From positions 372,001 to 436,000 of the forward strand of contig NZ_JABRPK010000002.1 in the NCBI RefSeq assembly GCF_013248995.1: a stretch of 64,000 nucleotides of DNA. Direction: 5' to 3'. Positions 1 through 7,103 of the stretch are shown piece after piece (within the stretch, counting starts at the first letter, position 1; every line of letters begins with the position of its first letter). The stretch comes from Frigoribacterium sp. VKM Ac-2836. GTDB lineage: Bacteria; Actinomycetota; Actinomycetes; Actinomycetales; Microbacteriaceae. A program made the translations under genes and the position numbers. The notes under the pieces were generated by a model that was given only the letters and a program-made list of their open reading frames with translations, had not been told where the DNA came from and made no database searches.

Positions 1-1
1 C

Positions 2-256
2 TACGCCCCGGGTCTGTCACCGATGGACTTCCACGCGGTGGCCGAGGCCTACGTCGACGGCGCCTGGCACGTGGTCGACGCCACCGGGCTGGCTCCCCGC
101 CAGACGCTGCTGCGCATCGCGACCGGCCGGGACGCCTCCGACACCGCGTTCCTGTCGAGCCACGGCGGCCGGGTCACGGTCGCGGGAATGCAGGTCGGAG
201 CCGTCGCCGACGTGTTGCCGCGCGACGACGTGAGCACCTTCGTCAGCCTCGGCTGA
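2..256 (+). CDS. C-terminal part of a transglutaminase-like protein (5' end outside window)
   Basis: The frame is open from the first bases of the window and ends in TGA, so only about 84 C-terminal residues are visible. They begin YAPGLSPMDFHAVAEAYVDG and continue with WHVVDATGLAPR. This is the usual end of the transglutaminase-like fold, where the His of MDFHA and the Asp of VVDAT complete a Cys-His-Asp triad whose Cys would lie upstream. Family members are often peptidase-like enzymes or peptide-modifying proteins; the substrate is not known. The internal ATG at 23 falls inside the conserved segment and is not a real start. A convergent zwf-like gene follows after about 60 bases. Confidence 0.75.
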   Translation, partial: YAPGLSPMDFHAVAEAYVDGAWHVVDATGLAPRQTLLRIATGRDASDTAFLSSHGGRVTVAGMQVGAVADVLPRDDVSTFVSLG

Positions 257-316
257 CCGCCAGCCGGCACCGCGCCTCCTGCGCTCGGCTCGGCAGCCGT
301 GAGACGGCCGCCCGGC

Positions 317-1765
317 TCAGTCCTCGCGGTGCGCCAGTTTCGCGCCCTCGCGGGCCCGAACGGCGGGTTCGTTCTGGTGCACGCCCGCCGGCCACGACTC
401 GGGCCCGGCCGACCCCGCCGGGTACTCGTCGATGGCCACGTCACCGGCCTTCCAGGCCTCGACGACGGGCGCGACGATGCGCCAACCCTCCTCGGCGGAG
501 TCGCCGCGCACCGACAGCGTCGGGTCGTCGTCGAGGATGCCCTCGAGCACCTCGCCGTAGGCCGTCAGGTCGGCCGCACCGAAGTCGGCGTGCAGGGAGG
601 CGCGCGACAGGTCGTACGAGTCGCCCGGCCCGTTGACGTTCAGTTCGAGCGACATCTCGTCGGGCGAGATCGCGATGCGCAGGCGGTCGGGGGTGCCGCC
701 GCCGACGAACTCCTTCGGGACGTGGGTCGGCGGGCGGAAGGTGATGACGATCTCGCGGCGACGCGATGCCAGGGCCTTGCCCGACCGCAGCAGGATCGGC
801 ACGCCCGCCCACCGCCAGTTGGCCACCTCGACGACGACCTCGGCCAGGGTCTCGGTCTCGAGCGACGGGTCGACGCCGTCCTCGTCGACGTAGGCGGGCA
901 GGGTGCGGCCGTCGACCTTGCCCGTGCCGTACCGGGCGCGACGCGTGTTCGCGACGGCGTCGTCGTCCCAGACGTGGGTGGCGCGCAGCACGAGCTCCTT
1001 CTCGTCGCGCAGGTCGGCGGGGCCGAGCGTCGCGGGGGCGTTCATCGTCAGCACGGCCATGACCTGCAGCAGGTGGCTCTGGATCATGTCGACCATGGCA
1101 CCGGCGTGGTCGTAGTAGCGGGCGCGGTTCTCGAGGCCGAGCTCTTCGTCGTAGACGATCTCGATGCTCTCGACGTGCTGGTTGTTGAGCATGGGCTCGA
1201 TCAGGCGGTTCGCGAAGCGCAGACCGAGCAGGTTGAGCACGGTCGACCGGCCGAGGAAGTGGTCGACGCGGTGCACCTGGTCCTCGTGCACCAGCTTCAG
1301 CACCTCGTGGTTGAGCTTCTTCGCGCTGGCGAGGTCGGTACCGAACGGCTTCTCTAGCGCGAGGGACGTGCCCTCGGGCAGGTCGACCTTCCTCAGCGCG
1401 GCACAGGCCTTCTCGGTGATGGCGGGGGGCAGGGCGAAATAGATCGACGGAGGCGCGTCACAGGCCTCGACCAGGCTGCGGAGTCCGTCGACCCCGGTCA
1501 CGTCGGCCGTGATGTACGTGGTCGACTCGAGTAGGGCGTCGACCGCGGGGCCGCTCGCGTGGACGCTGTCGAAAGACGTCTTCACGCGCTTCTTCCACTC
1601 GGCGTCGGTGTACTCCTCGACGCCGGCGCCGATCAGCTGCACGCGACGCGTCGGCTCGAGCGCCAGCAGCCCGCCCAGGCCGGGCATCAGGAGGCGCGCG
1701 GCGAGGTCCCCGCTCGCGCCGAGGATCAACAGGGTCGCCGGTTCGGGGGCCTTCTTCGCGCTCAT
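317..1765 (-). CDS. zwf: glucose-6-phosphate dehydrogenase family protein
   Basis: Predicted NADP-dependent oxidation of glucose 6-phosphate to the 6-phosphogluconolactone, the entry step of the oxidative pentose phosphate pathway, in the cytoplasm. The 482-residue protein has the dinucleotide motif GASGDLA at about residues 16-22, LEKPFG around 137-142 and the signature RVDHFLGR around 166-173. The classical signature is R-I-D-H-Y-L-G-K; here the final Lys is Arg. The usual opcA, tal and tkt neighbours are absent, so this may be a second, divergent copy rather than the main enzyme. ATG at 1765 is chosen; an in-frame GTG at 1774 would add three residues. The nearest gene on either side is on the other strand. 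Confidence 0.85.
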   Translation of the reverse strand: MSAKKAPEPATLLILGASGDLAARLLMPGLGGLLALEPTRRVQLIGAGVEEYTDAEWKKRVKTSFDSVHASGPAVDALLESTTYITADVTGVDGLRSLVEACDAPPSIYFALPPAITEKACAALRKVDLPEGTSLALEKPFGTDLASAKKLNHEVLKLVHEDQVHRVDHFLGRSTVLNLLGLRFANRLIEPMLNNQHVESIEIVYDEELGLENRARYYDHAGAMVDMIQSHLLQVMAVLTMNAPATLGPADLRDEKELVLRATHVWDDDAVANTRRARYGTGKVDGRTLPAYVDEDGVDPSLETETLAEVVVEVANWRWAGVPILLRSGKALASRRREIVITFRPPTHVPKEFVGGGTPDRLRIAISPDEMSLELNVNGPGDSYDLSRASLHADFGAADLTAYGEVLEGILDDDPTLSVRGDSAEEGWRIVAPVVEAWKAGDVAIDEYPAGSAGPESWPAGVHQNEPAVRAREGAKLAHRED

Positions 1766-1827
1766 GCCGTGCACGGTAGCGGGTCGGCCCCGGCCGTGCC
1801 CGGAGGAGGGCGGCGTAGCGTGCGGGC

Positions 1828-2040
1828 ATGAGCGACCAGACCTACACCGCCCGCTTCGTCGGACACGACGAGACCACCACCGAAGAGCTCGACCTGATCG
1901 ACGGCCTTCCGCAGAAGAGCGTCACCCGCCCCGGAGCCTCCGACGGCGAGGACCTCATGTGGGAGCTCGACGACGACGCCAGCGAGGGCGGCGAGTACGT
2001 CTACCGCTCCCTCGGCGTCTCGGGCCACGACTACAGCTGA
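1828..2040 (+). CDS. small acidic protein of unknown function
   Basis: A 70-residue, Asp/Glu-rich soluble protein with no signal peptide and no membrane segment (begins MSDQTYTARFVGHDETTTEE, ends with GHDYS). I do not recognise a domain. It is supported as a gene by regular codon usage, by a TAGCGT box exactly six bases before the ATG (a leaderless-type start) and by a strong hairpin just after the stop. It is divergent from the zwf-like gene with 62 bases between the two starts. Confidence 0.65.
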   Translation: MSDQTYTARFVGHDETTTEELDLIDGLPQKSVTRPGASDGEDLMWELDDDASEGGEYVYRSLGVSGHDYS

Positions 2041-2068
2041 GCCGGCTCGTGGGTCGCACCACCGGCTG

Positions 2069-2102
2069 AACGTCGCACCGCCGAAAGAGACGGTGCGACG
2101 TT
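2069..2102. terminator. bidirectional hairpin between convergent genes
   Basis: Perfect 12-bp inverted repeat AACGTCGCACCG / CGGTGCGACGTT with a 10-base loop, lying between two convergent genes. Outer bases GTCGCACCACC and GGTGCGAC can pair further. No T tract is present, as is common for GC-rich actinobacterial hairpins. Confidence 0.7.
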
Positions 2103-2143
2103 CATTCCGTGGTGCGACTCGGCGTCGGGTCAGGCGGCGCGGG

Positions 2144-2818
2144 TCAGGCGCGGCGGGTGGGGCGCACCGACACGACCTCGGCGGTCGCCCCGTGGGGAAG
2201 GTCCACCACGAGCCGCACGGCGTCGGCGACCGACTCGGGCTCGAGGTAGAGCGACGCGTCGTACGTGCCGCCCTCGGCCGTGACCAGCTCGTGCTGCATG
2301 TCGGTGTCGACGCGGCCCGGGTGCACCGAGCTGACCCGGACGCCGTGGGGGCGTTCCTCTTCGCGCAGGGCGTCGGTCAGCGCCCGCAGGGCGAACTTGC
2401 TCGCCGCGTAGGTGCTGCCGTTCGGTCCGGCCGTGAACCCCGAGCCGCTGTTGATCGACACGACCGTGCCCTGGGCCGACCGCAGGGCGGGCAGGAGCTG
2501 ACGGGTGACCTCGGCCACGGCGAACACGTTGACCTCGAAGACCCGCCGCCAGTCGTCGCGCTCGGTGTCGGCGATGGCGCGGCCGCCGATCACGCCGGCC
2601 GCGTGCACCAACACGTCGAGTTCGTCGAGCGGCGGTACCGTCAGGGCCGGTCCGGAGAGGTCGGCGGCCCACGCCGTCGCGGACGGGAGGTCGACGGTGA
2701 TCGCTCGCAGCGCCTCCTCGTCCCGGCCGTGGACGATCACGTGGTGCGTACGGGCGAGGTCGCGGACGACGGCGAGGCCGATGCCCCGCGAGCCGCCGGT
2801 GACGAGTGCGGTCTTCAT
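2144..2818 (-). CDS. SDR family oxidoreductase (classical type)
   Basis: NAD(P)-dependent short-chain dehydrogenase of 224 residues. The Rossmann motif TGGSRGIG sits at residues 7-14, the H-A-A-G motif (usual N-A-G) near residue 73, a catalytic Ser in the INSGSG stretch, and the active-site Y-A-A-S-K near residue 140. PGRVDTDM follows, the usual segment after the active site. The substrate cannot be read from sequence. It is monocistronic, 16 bases downstream of the DUF3140 gene on the same strand, so co-transcription is possible. ATG at 2818 keeps the N-terminal beta strand intact. Confidence 0.85.
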   Translation of the reverse strand: MKTALVTGGSRGIGLAVVRDLARTHHVIVHGRDEEALRAITVDLPSATAWAADLSGPALTVPPLDELDVLVHAAGVIGGRAIADTERDDWRRVFEVNVFAVAEVTRQLLPALRSAQGTVVSINSGSGFTAGPNGSTYAASKFALRALTDALREEERPHGVRVSSVHPGRVDTDMQHELVTAEGGTYDASLYLEPESVADAVRLVVDLPHGATAEVVSVRPTRRA

Positions 2819-2834
2819 CGGCCCAGTCTGCCCG

Positions 2835-3164
2835 TCAGGCCAGCGGGTCGTGCCCCCAGTTCATGAGCGACCACCGCCACTTGGTGTCGGTGACGTCGCC
2901 CGAGGGGCGCTGTTTCGAGTGACGGGCCACGTAGCCGTGCACCTTCTCCATGTGCTGCCAGTCGGCGTCGGTCAGGTCGGCCTTCTTCTTCTCGAGGATG
3001 CGCACGATGTGCCGACCGCTCTCGTGCCCGACGGACTCGCCGCCGTCCTTCTGCCCGACGTCGCGCGACTCGTCGGTGTCGAGCCAGTCGCGCAGGGTCG
3101 AGGCCGTCATGTTCACGTCGTCGTGGAACTCGTCCCAGGTCCGCTGTCGTTCGTCGTCTGCCAT
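2835..3164 (-). CDS. DUF3140 family protein
   Basis: A 109-residue protein with the hallmarks of the DUF3140 family: VNMTASTLRDWL, ESVGHESGRHIVRILEKKK, DLTDADWQHMEKVHGY and a C-terminal WSLMNWGHDPLA. Function is unknown; the family is widespread in actinobacteria and often lies near stress or DNA-related genes. ATG at 3164 is chosen over upstream in-frame starts because it matches the family N-terminus. A TTGGCT box lies six bases before it, a weak match to the leaderless promoter class seen in this window. The divergent neighbour is a secreted GH18-like protein. Confidence 0.8.
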   Translation of the reverse strand: MADDERQRTWDEFHDDVNMTASTLRDWLDTDESRDVGQKDGGESVGHESGRHIVRILEKKKADLTDADWQHMEKVHGYVARHSKQRPSGDVTDTKWRWSLMNWGHDPLA

Positions 3165-3218
3165 GCGACGAGCCAAGCACGCCCCGCATCGCCGCGCCGG
3201 ATCGGCGAAGATGGCACG

Positions 3219-4259
3219 GTGCGCACCCTGACCGCCGGCACCGCCGCCCTGCTGCTCGCCGCCTCGCTCGCCGTCACGCTCACCTCGTGCTCGGCCGACG
3301 GGATCAATCCGACGGTGGCCCCGCAGGCGAAGATCCCCGCCGGGCTCGCCGTCGAGGGGTACGCCATCGCCTCGCCCGACACGACCACGGCCGCCGTCGA
3401 CGCGTTCGACCGCAGCGAGGCCGCGATCGACACCATCGGCGTCTCGGGTGTCGCGATCACGACCGGAGGGGGCGGCGTCGCCCCGAGCGACGAGTCCGCC
3501 AACGCCCTGCGCGAGGCCGCCCAGTCGGCCGGCAAGAAGGCCGAGCTGCTCGTCGTCAACGCCGATCAGGACGGGTTCAGCGGCGAGCTCGCGTCACAGC
3601 TGCTGTCGAGCCGGGCCAACCGCGAGTTCGTCGTGTCGGGCCTCACCGGAGAGGTCGTCAACGGCGGCTGGGACGGCGTCCAGATCGACTTCGAGTCGCT
3701 CTCGGCCGCGGACTCCGCAGGGCTGGTCGACTTCGCCGCCGAGCTGCGCGACGCCCTGCCCGACGATGCCACGATCTCGATGGCCGTCCAGCCCAGCACC
3801 GACCCGGCGGGGTACGACGACCTCGGCTACGACCTCGCCGCCCTGTCCGACTCGGTCGACCGTTTCGTGCTGATGGCCTACGACCAGCACGGCACCGGCT
3901 TCAGCGAACCCGGGCCCGTCGGCGGCCTGCCGTGGGTCGGCGAGGTGCTCGCCTCGGCGCTCGAACTCGTCCCGGCCGACCGCCTCGACCTCGGCGTGGC
4001 GGGGTACGGCTACCGCTGGACGGGTGAGGGCACCGCAGGAGGCGCGGTGTCGGTCGCCGAGGCTCGCACCGGGGCGCGGTCCACGGGTTCGTGGGACGCC
4101 GAGCAGGCCGAGTACACCGCGTCGCCCGACGACGGATCGACCCTCTGGTGGTCGGACGGCCGCTCGATCACGGCCCGAGCCGACCTGGCCGCGTCGAAGG
4201 GCCTGCACGGGGTCGCGATCTGGCAGGTGACGACGGGCGACCCGGTCCGCCGAGGCTGA
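3219..4259 (+). CDS. secreted GH18-like lipoprotein
   Basis: A 346-residue exported protein. The GTG at 3219 gives an ideal lipoprotein signal: RT, a hydrophobic run, then L-T-S-C with lipidated Cys24. The mature part is a TIM-barrel GH18-like protein with WDGVQIDFESL near residues 151-161; Asp157 and Glu159 correspond to the D-x-E of the chitinase catalytic motif, while one motif Asp is Gln. FVLMAYDQHG and GVAIWQVTTGD are typical later GH18 strands. Such proteins (YaaH/SleL-like) act on cell-wall glycans or chitin outside the cell. Substrate is uncertain because the motif is incomplete. It stands alone, and its 3' end runs into the 54-bp tandem repeat. Confidence 0.8.
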   Translation: MRTLTAGTAALLLAASLAVTLTSCSADGINPTVAPQAKIPAGLAVEGYAIASPDTTTAAVDAFDRSEAAIDTIGVSGVAITTGGGGVAPSDESANALREAAQSAGKKAELLVVNADQDGFSGELASQLLSSRANREFVVSGLTGEVVNGGWDGVQIDFESLSAADSAGLVDFAAELRDALPDDATISMAVQPSTDPAGYDDLGYDLAALSDSVDRFVLMAYDQHGTGFSEPGPVGGLPWVGEVLASALELVPADRLDLGVAGYGYRWTGEGTAGGAVSVAEARTGARSTGSWDAEQAEYTASPDDGSTLWWSDGRSITARADLAASKGLHGVAIWQVTTGDPVRRG

Positions 4260-4286
4260 TGCCCGGGTGGTGGTCCTTGCCGGCGG

Positions 4287-4418
4287 CTGATCCGGTACCT
4301 GTCGGATCGTCGGGAATCGAGGGGCCGGGTGTCGGATTCGCTGATCCGGTACCTGTCGGATCGTCGGGAATCGAGGGGCCGGGTGTCGGATTCGCTGATC
4401 CGGTACGTACCGGATCAG
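4287..4418. repeat. 54-bp tandem repeat ending in a perfect 24-bp palindrome
   Basis: The unit starting CTGATCCGGTACCTGTCGGA occurs at 4287 and 4341 with an exact period of 54 bases, and a third copy begins at 4395. The third copy is cut short and fuses to its own reverse complement, giving the 24-bp perfect palindrome at 4395-4418 (left half CTGATCCGGTAC). It sits between two convergent genes and probably serves as, or grew from, a terminator. Confidence 0.85.
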
Positions 4419-4436
4419 CGCGAGAGGGGGCAGCCC

Positions 4437-4880
4437 TTACGGCGTGACGATGCCGATCGGGCCGGTCAGCTGGGGGATGTCGCGGTCGCTGAGCAGCCAG
4501 TGCTCGCCGCCACCGGTGATGAGCAACGCCAGCGGGCCCGGGCGGCAGACGACGAGCGCCCCGCCTTCTTGGTGCAGCACCCCGTCGAGCGCGCCACCGA
4601 GGTCGCGGTCGTCCTCGGAACCCGAGGCCGACAGGACGGCGCAACGGCCTTCGGCGCCCATGGCCTGCAGCAGTCGACGCATGCCCTCGGGGTCGCTGCG
4701 ATCGGGGCCGAGCGGGTGGGCGACGGCCATGTCGACCCACTCGACCGAGCCGGTCAGGTCGGCGAGGGCCTGCTCTTCGGGCCCGGCCGGGTCGACGGCG
4801 AGGTCGTGCACGGACTGCTTGCGATCGGGCGCGGCGAAGGCCTCGAGTGCGGTGATGACGGATGGGGGGAGCGACGCCAC
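4437..4880 (-). CDS. conserved hypothetical protein (SseB-like size)
   Basis: About 147 residues, soluble, no signal peptide. It starts at GTG 4880, preceded by an AGGAG ribosome site eight bases upstream; longer in-frame extensions are proline/arginine-rich and look non-coding. Visible segments are SLPPSVITALEAFAAP, VEWVDMAVAHPLGPD and a C-terminal LLITGGGEHWLLSDRDIPQL. I do not recognise the family with confidence. It is divergent from the four-TM membrane protein at 5059. Confidence 0.6.
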   Translation of the reverse strand: MASLPPSVITALEAFAAPDRKQSVHDLAVDPAGPEEQALADLTGSVEWVDMAVAHPLGPDRSDPEGMRRLLQAMGAEGRCAVLSASGSEDDRDLGGALDGVLHQEGGALVVCRPGPLALLITGGGEHWLLSDRDIPQLTGPIGIVTP

Positions 4881-5058
4881 GGGTGTTCTCCTGTCGAGGG
4901 GTTCCGACCATCCTCCCACCCGGGGTGCCCTCACAGGTCCGTCCACCGACGGAATCGCGATCGGGCGTCCGGGCGAGCCGCCGCACTACGCTGCCGGAGA
5001 GCCGCACGACGCGCGACCACGAACCGACCTGCCCACCCACGACGACGACGGAGCCACC

Positions 5059-5682
5059 GTGAGCGACGCCCCCGGCCAGCAGCCCTGGCAGAACCCCCAG
5101 AACCCCCAGAACCCCCAGAACCCGCAGCAGCCGCACCAGCAGCAGCCCTATCAGCAGCAGCCGCACCAGCAGCAGCCCTACCCCGGCCCCGGCGGGTACT
5201 CCGACCCGCTCAAGGGCACCAACCCCGGCGTCAGCACCTCGACCCCGTTCATCTGGGTGCTCGTCCTGCTACCCCTCGTGCAGCTGATCGGTCTGGCCTT
5301 CTGGGACATCCCGGACTACCTCGAGCGCACCGCCACGATCACTCCGGGCGTCTACCAGTCGCCGTTCACCCCGGGCTACCTGGCCTACATGGGCATCGGC
5401 CTGCTCGTCTACGCGCTCACGGTCGTCTTCGCCTGGCTCGACCACCGGGCCCTGGTCGCACGGGGGATCGTCAAGCCGTTCCCGTGGCCCTGGGCCTTCC
5501 TCACGGTCGTCTACGTCATCGGACGCTCGGTCGTCGTGAAGCGCCGCACCGGCGGCGGCCTCGCCCCGCTCTGGCTCTTCGTCGCCGTGTACCTGATCAC
5601 GATCGTCGTCGCGTTCTCGGTCTTCATCTCGGCCTTCGCCGAGTTCGTGCAGACGATTCCGTCGCTCCCGACGTCGCCGTAG
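5059..5682 (+). CDS. membrane protein with Asn-Pro-Gln / Gln-rich N-terminal tail
   Basis: A 207-residue protein starting at GTG 5059 with GGAG upstream. Residues 1-50 are low complexity: four N-P-Q triplets encoded by a 9-bp DNA repeat, then alternating PHQQQPY/PYQQQPH blocks. The rest has four hydrophobic segments (starting near FIWVLVLLPLVQLIGLAF, GYLAYMGIGLLVYALTVVFA, WPWAFLTVVYVIG and LWLFVAVYLITIVVAFSVF). This layout, a disordered Pro/Gln-rich cytoplasmic tail followed by a small membrane domain, is common in actinobacterial proteins of unknown role. The gene ends 16 bases before a hairpin built from two copies of the GGAGGCGCGG motif. Confidence 0.7.
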   Translation: MSDAPGQQPWQNPQNPQNPQNPQQPHQQQPYQQQPHQQQPYPGPGGYSDPLKGTNPGVSTSTPFIWVLVLLPLVQLIGLAFWDIPDYLERTATITPGVYQSPFTPGYLAYMGIGLLVYALTVVFAWLDHRALVARGIVKPFPWPWAFLTVVYVIGRSVVVKRRTGGGLAPLWLFVAVYLITIVVAFSVFISAFAEFVQTIPSLPTSP

Positions 5683-5698
5683 TCGGCGACGCGAGGCA

Positions 5699-5741
5699 CA
5701 GGAGGCGCGGGCCGACCGAGCAGGCCGGCCCGCGCCTCCTG
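5699..5741. terminator. hairpin made of two inverted GGAGGCGCGG motif copies
   Basis: Perfect 16-bp arms, CAGGAGGCGCGGGCCG at 5699-5714 and its complement at 5726-5741, loop of 11 bases. It lies just after the membrane-protein stop and before the next same-strand gene, so it is likely a terminator. Confidence 0.75.
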
Positions 5742-5767
5742 CGTCCCCCTGCTGCGAGGATGGACCC

Positions 5768-6658
5768 GTGACCTCCTCCACCGCACCCCGCCTCGGCCTG
5801 CTGCTCGACGTCGACGGCCCGATCGCCAGCCCCGTGACCCGCAGCATCGCGCTGCCCGGGATCACCCGTGACCTCGTCGCGCTCGCCGCTCTCGGCGTCC
5901 CGATCGTGTTCAACACCGGGCGGTCGGACGCGTTCATCCGCGACGAGGTCGTCCGCCCGCTGCTCGCCGCCGGACTGCCCGCGGGGTCCCGCGTGCACGG
6001 CGTCTGCGAGAAGGGCGCCGTCTGGTTCACGATCGGTCCCGAGCACGGCGCCGACGGCATCGGCCCGATCGAGGTCGACTCGACGCTCGCGATGCCCGCC
6101 GACTTCGGCACCGAGATGCAGGCGCTCGTCGCCGACGAGTTCTCGGACCTGGTCTTCTACGACACGACCAAGCACGCCATGGTCTCGATCGAGCAGCTCA
6201 CGAGTGTCGAGTCGTCGACGTACCTCGCCCGGCAGCGAGACCTCGACGAGAAGGCGATGAAGGCGCTGGTCCGCCGCGGGTTCGGCGTGCGCCGTCTCGA
6301 CGACGTCCGGCCCGACGCGTCCGGCGACGTGCAGTGGCGGGTCGACCCGACGATCATCTCGACCGACATCGAGTCGGTGCGGCTCGGTAAAGACCTGGGA
6401 GCCGAGCGGGCTCTCGAACTGCTGGCGGCCGACGGCGAGCCCCCGCTCGCCTGGCGCACGGTGGGCGACTCGCGGAGCGACTACGCCATGGCGGACTGGC
6501 TGCACGCGCAGGGCCACACGGTCGCCCACGTGGACGTCCGACCCGCCGACGGCGTTCCCGCGACGCCGTACCCGGTCCTGACGAGCGCCACGGGCGCGAT
6601 CCACGACGAGGCCGGCGCCGAGTTCCTGGCCGGGTGGCTGGCCGACCTCACCGCCTGA
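5768..6658 (+). CDS. HAD-superfamily hydrolase (Cof/MPGP-like)
   Basis: A 296-residue cytoplasmic phosphatase-like protein. HAD motif I is LLLDVDGP (the first Asp is the nucleophile), motif II is FNTGRSD, and motif IV is TVGDSRSDYAMADWL near residues 235-249, where the paired Asps bind Mg. The cap between motifs II and III resembles the Cof/mannosylglycerate-phosphatase type. The substrate is unknown. GTG at 5768 with upstream GAGGA is the only start that preserves motif I. It is a single-gene unit preceded by a hairpin. Confidence 0.8.
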   Translation: MTSSTAPRLGLLLDVDGPIASPVTRSIALPGITRDLVALAALGVPIVFNTGRSDAFIRDEVVRPLLAAGLPAGSRVHGVCEKGAVWFTIGPEHGADGIGPIEVDSTLAMPADFGTEMQALVADEFSDLVFYDTTKHAMVSIEQLTSVESSTYLARQRDLDEKAMKALVRRGFGVRRLDDVRPDASGDVQWRVDPTIISTDIESVRLGKDLGAERALELLAADGEPPLAWRTVGDSRSDYAMADWLHAQGHTVAHVDVRPADGVPATPYPVLTSATGAIHDEAGAEFLAGWLADLTA

Positions 6659-7103
6659 GCCCCGGACGCGCCCGAGCCCCCGGATGCGCCCGAGGGTCGG
6701 ACGCGTCGACGTGCCCCCCGGACGGGGTGAGACGGGTGAGCGTCAGCCGGCAACGGGTGTCACCTACCCGCTGTCCAGGCGGGCTGTGACCCGTTCGAGG
6801 GGGCGTACCCCCCGAACGGGTGTCGCGAAGAGGCTCGATCGACCCTGTACTGTTTCGTCACGTCCCCGGAACGGTCCCCCGAAAGGCCCACACCGGAGAC
6901 CAGCCCGTCGATCGAGTGGCCCGAACCGCTCGCAGTCGCCGGACCCGAATCGGGAGTCCCTGGCTCCCACCCGACCGCCGTTCACCCCGGTGCGTCACCT
7001 CGAAGTCGCCGCTGTCGCCGACGCCCCTCCGGACGTCCGACGGTGGTTCTTGCCGCCGCCGGCGTCCGGTCGTCTCTCAGACCCGAACCCGGAGAGAACC
7101 CGC
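6659..7103 (+). promoter_or_regulatory. 445-bp gene-free leader of the glucan synthase operon with a large inverted repeat
   Basis: No credible gene on either strand. The notable element is an inverted repeat at 6789-6821: arms ACCCGTTCG and CGAACGGGT, then GGGGG and CCCCC, with one bulged A. A further dyad, CGGGTGTCACCTACCCG, lies shortly upstream. These could be operator or leader-RNA structures for the exopolysaccharide genes. No clear -35/-10 pair could be chosen. Confidence 0.5.

Noticed and set aside
4168-5166. Reverse-strand frame through the 54-bp repeats giving repeated peptide TGSANPTPGPSIPDD
   Set aside because: The repeated peptide only reflects the DNA repeat; the frame overlaps two better genes and has no start with a ribosome site.
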